From an uncultured Lachnospiraceae bacterium (lineage in GTDB: Bacteria > Bacillota > Clostridia > Lachnospirales > Lachnospiraceae): a stretch of DNA of 6,579 bases. A model generated the notes under the pieces. The model had not been told where the DNA came from, did not search any database, and saw nothing but the letters and a program-made list of their open reading frames with translations. Made by a program: the position numbers and the translations under genes. Positions 5,818-6,579 of this stretch are shown here, one piece after another (the stretch's first letter is position 1; every line of letters begins with the position of its first letter). The stretch lies in assembly GCA_902783305.1 (NCBI GenBank), contig CACZQU010000420.1, positions 1-6,579 of the forward strand, read 5' to 3'.

Positions 5818-6044
5818 TGCTTGATGTGGAAGATGATCATACGATGTATTTTCGCGGCGATAACAATGACCCTATAGCATTTGTGAGTGTGAATATGTAT
5901 GGCAATCCTGAACCAGCCGCGTTTGAGAAAATGACGACGGAGATCACGAAGATTTTCGGAGAAGTACTGGGGGTGGCGCCGGATCATATGTACATTAAAT
6001 ATGATGCTTCTATGTATTGGGGATGGAATGGAAGCAATTTCTGA
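5814..6044 (+). pseudogene. MIF-like tautomerase, 5'-truncated remnant
   Basis: An open frame from ATG 5817 gives 75 residues that match the C-terminal two thirds of macrophage-migration-inhibitory-factor-type tautomerases, usually about 115 residues. MYFRGDNNDPIAFVSVNMYG (10-29), FEKMTTEITKIF (36-47), APDHMYIKYD (54-63) and the terminal WGWNGSNF (68-75) are characteristic. The first 40 or so residues, including the N-terminal catalytic Pro1 that becomes available after Met removal, are absent. In-frame similarity seems to begin at the CTG of 5814-5816, directly after an in-frame TGA at 5811-5813. The upstream DNA encodes the conserved Nudix C-terminus, so the missing part was deleted rather than frameshifted. 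The ATG overlaps the Nudix stop (TGATG), so a short product could still be made by coupling. It should lack tautomerase activity. Confidence 0.82.
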
Positions 6045-6085
6045 GCATTATGGTTGAGAATCATCTGACCGGGTGTGGACGGATT

Positions 6086-6090
6086 GGAGA
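6086..6090 (+). promoter_or_regulatory. Ribosome binding site deciding the 6096 start
   Basis: GGAGA lies 6 bases before the ATG at 6096-6098. This favours that ATG over the in-frame GTG at 6075, whose extra residues MDGLENN have no site of their own. Confidence 0.65.
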
Positions 6091-6095
6091 ACAAT

Positions 6096-6401
6096 ATGAC
6101 GACGAACCAATTATTATGGAACAGAACAAAGGCTGCACTCGTACAGTCGGTGGAACGGCTTGGGTTCCCGGCAGAACTGGGAGAGGCCGTGGCTAAGCAT
6201 CTGGGCAGTCCGAAGGCTATGGAGCGTATGATCTCTTATCTGGACTATGTGAAGCCAAAGAGCGAGGAACTGATTGTGGACGAGATGCTGGCCATCCGCA
6301 GCGAGGTGGATGCCTGGAAAGAAAAGAAGGCCAGTGAGGAAGCAAACGCCCGGTATAATGAGATGCTGTATTATGGCCTGGGAACGGAAAAAGAGTCATG
6401 A
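6096..6401 (+). CDS. Conserved small protein of unknown function
   Basis: This encodes 101 residues, soluble and mostly alpha-helical by composition, with no signal peptide, membrane segment or metal motif. Features: LLWNRTKAALVQSVERLGFP (6-25), AKHLGSPKAMERMISYLDY (33-51), KPKSEELIVDEMLAI (53-67), a charged helix VDAWKEKKASEEANARYNEM (71-90), then LYYGLG and a short acidic tail. From memory, proteins with LGSPKAM, SEELIVDEMLAI and EANARYNE segments recur in gut Clostridia, but I know no name or function. The frame is well composed and starts 51 bases after the tautomerase remnant on the same strand, so it may be read from the Nudix promoter. No terminator follows, and another reading frame begins 32 bases later. 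A small helical partner or regulatory protein is possible but unsupported. Confidence 0.8.
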   Translation: MTTNQLLWNRTKAALVQSVERLGFPAELGEAVAKHLGSPKAMERMISYLDYVKPKSEELIVDEMLAIRSEVDAWKEKKASEEANARYNEMLYYGLGTEKES

Positions 6402-6416
6402 CTTAAAAATATATTG

Positions 6417-6428
6417 CTGGTTAACCAG
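6417..6428. promoter_or_regulatory. 12-bp perfect palindrome CTGGTTAACCAG
   Basis: This exact palindrome lies between the 101-residue gene and the next start and overlaps the AGGG that would serve as ribosome site for the ATG at 6434. It could be an operator or a small hairpin affecting that start. It may also be chance. Confidence 0.3.
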
Positions 6429-6433
6429 GGAAA

Positions 6434-6579
6434 ATGAAGAATTCCAGAACAACAGATAACATCGTTTATACTTCGGAGAGATTTCAGCCCTACCGCGAGA
6501 GCTTTTCCGATCATTACCTCTTTGCGGGACCTTCGGTCTTTTCGGATATGCAGCCGGACAAGAATACAAGGAAACCGCT
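6434..6579 (+). CDS. Unidentified reading frame, 3' partial at window edge
   Basis: From ATG 6434 the frame stays open for 48 codons to the window end. It begins MKNSRTTDNIVYTSERFQ, continues with PYRESFSDHYLFAGPSVF near residues 19-36, then a polar stretch. The sequence is polar and aromatic-rich, with no signal peptide or membrane segment in the visible part. The only ribosome-site candidate, AGGG at 6427-6430, is just 3 bases from the ATG and lies in a palindrome, so the start is uncertain. I do not recognise the family. It follows the 101-residue gene by 32 bases on the same strand, which suggests co-transcription. Confidence 0.5.
   Translation, partial: MKNSRTTDNIVYTSERFQPYRESFSDHYLFAGPSVFSDMQPDKNTRKP

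Overview
The window looks like a chromosomal segment of a Gram-positive gut-type Clostridium, most likely of the Lachnospiraceae. This rests on roughly even base composition, strong GGAGG-type ribosome binding sites, extended -10 promoters, tight hairpin/T-tract terminators, and protein families typical of that group (an ABC-2 permease with its ATPase, a YqeG phosphatase, a VanW-family protein, a MIF-like tautomerase remnant). The assignment comes from reading the sequence and was not searched.

Layout. (1) 1-549, plus strand: the C-terminal ATPase half of an ABC exporter that enters from the left edge. (2) 554-750: a compact 197-bp element with perfect 18-bp terminal inverted repeats and three internal arms. 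It lies between the exporter stop codon and a bidirectional terminator (750-786). (3) 795-2308, minus strand: a two-gene ABC operon (ATPase, then membrane subunit) converging on that terminator. It appears to have its own extended -10 promoter near 2418-2446 and a leader whose 5' end can pair with sequence just upstream of the ribosome binding site. (4) 2664-4723, plus strand: a tight three-gene operon read from a good promoter at 2587-2615. It encodes an uncharacterised TIM-barrel-like protein, a YqeG-family HAD phosphatase and a VanW-family protein; the first two genes overlap and the third starts one base after the second ends. A long 3' leader-out and a strong terminator (4887-4929) follow. 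(5) 5185-6401, plus strand: a Nudix hydrolase, a 5'-truncated MIF-like tautomerase that starts inside the Nudix stop codon, and a 101-residue protein of a family I cannot name. (6) From 6434 a further reading frame runs off the right edge.

How the parts fit. The minus-strand ABC pair resembles YtrB/BcrA-type peptide or antibiotic exporters, and VanW belongs to a family first seen with vanB glycopeptide resistance, so a cell-envelope theme is possible but not shown. The TIM-barrel, phosphatase and VanW genes are almost certainly co-transcribed; any shared pathway is unproven. The best candidates for something undescribed are the structured repeat-like element at 554-750 and the uncharacterised TIM-barrel gene with its operon partners. 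The tautomerase remnant is a clear sign of local deletion. I saw no tRNA, rRNA, CRISPR array, transposase, integrase or phage gene.
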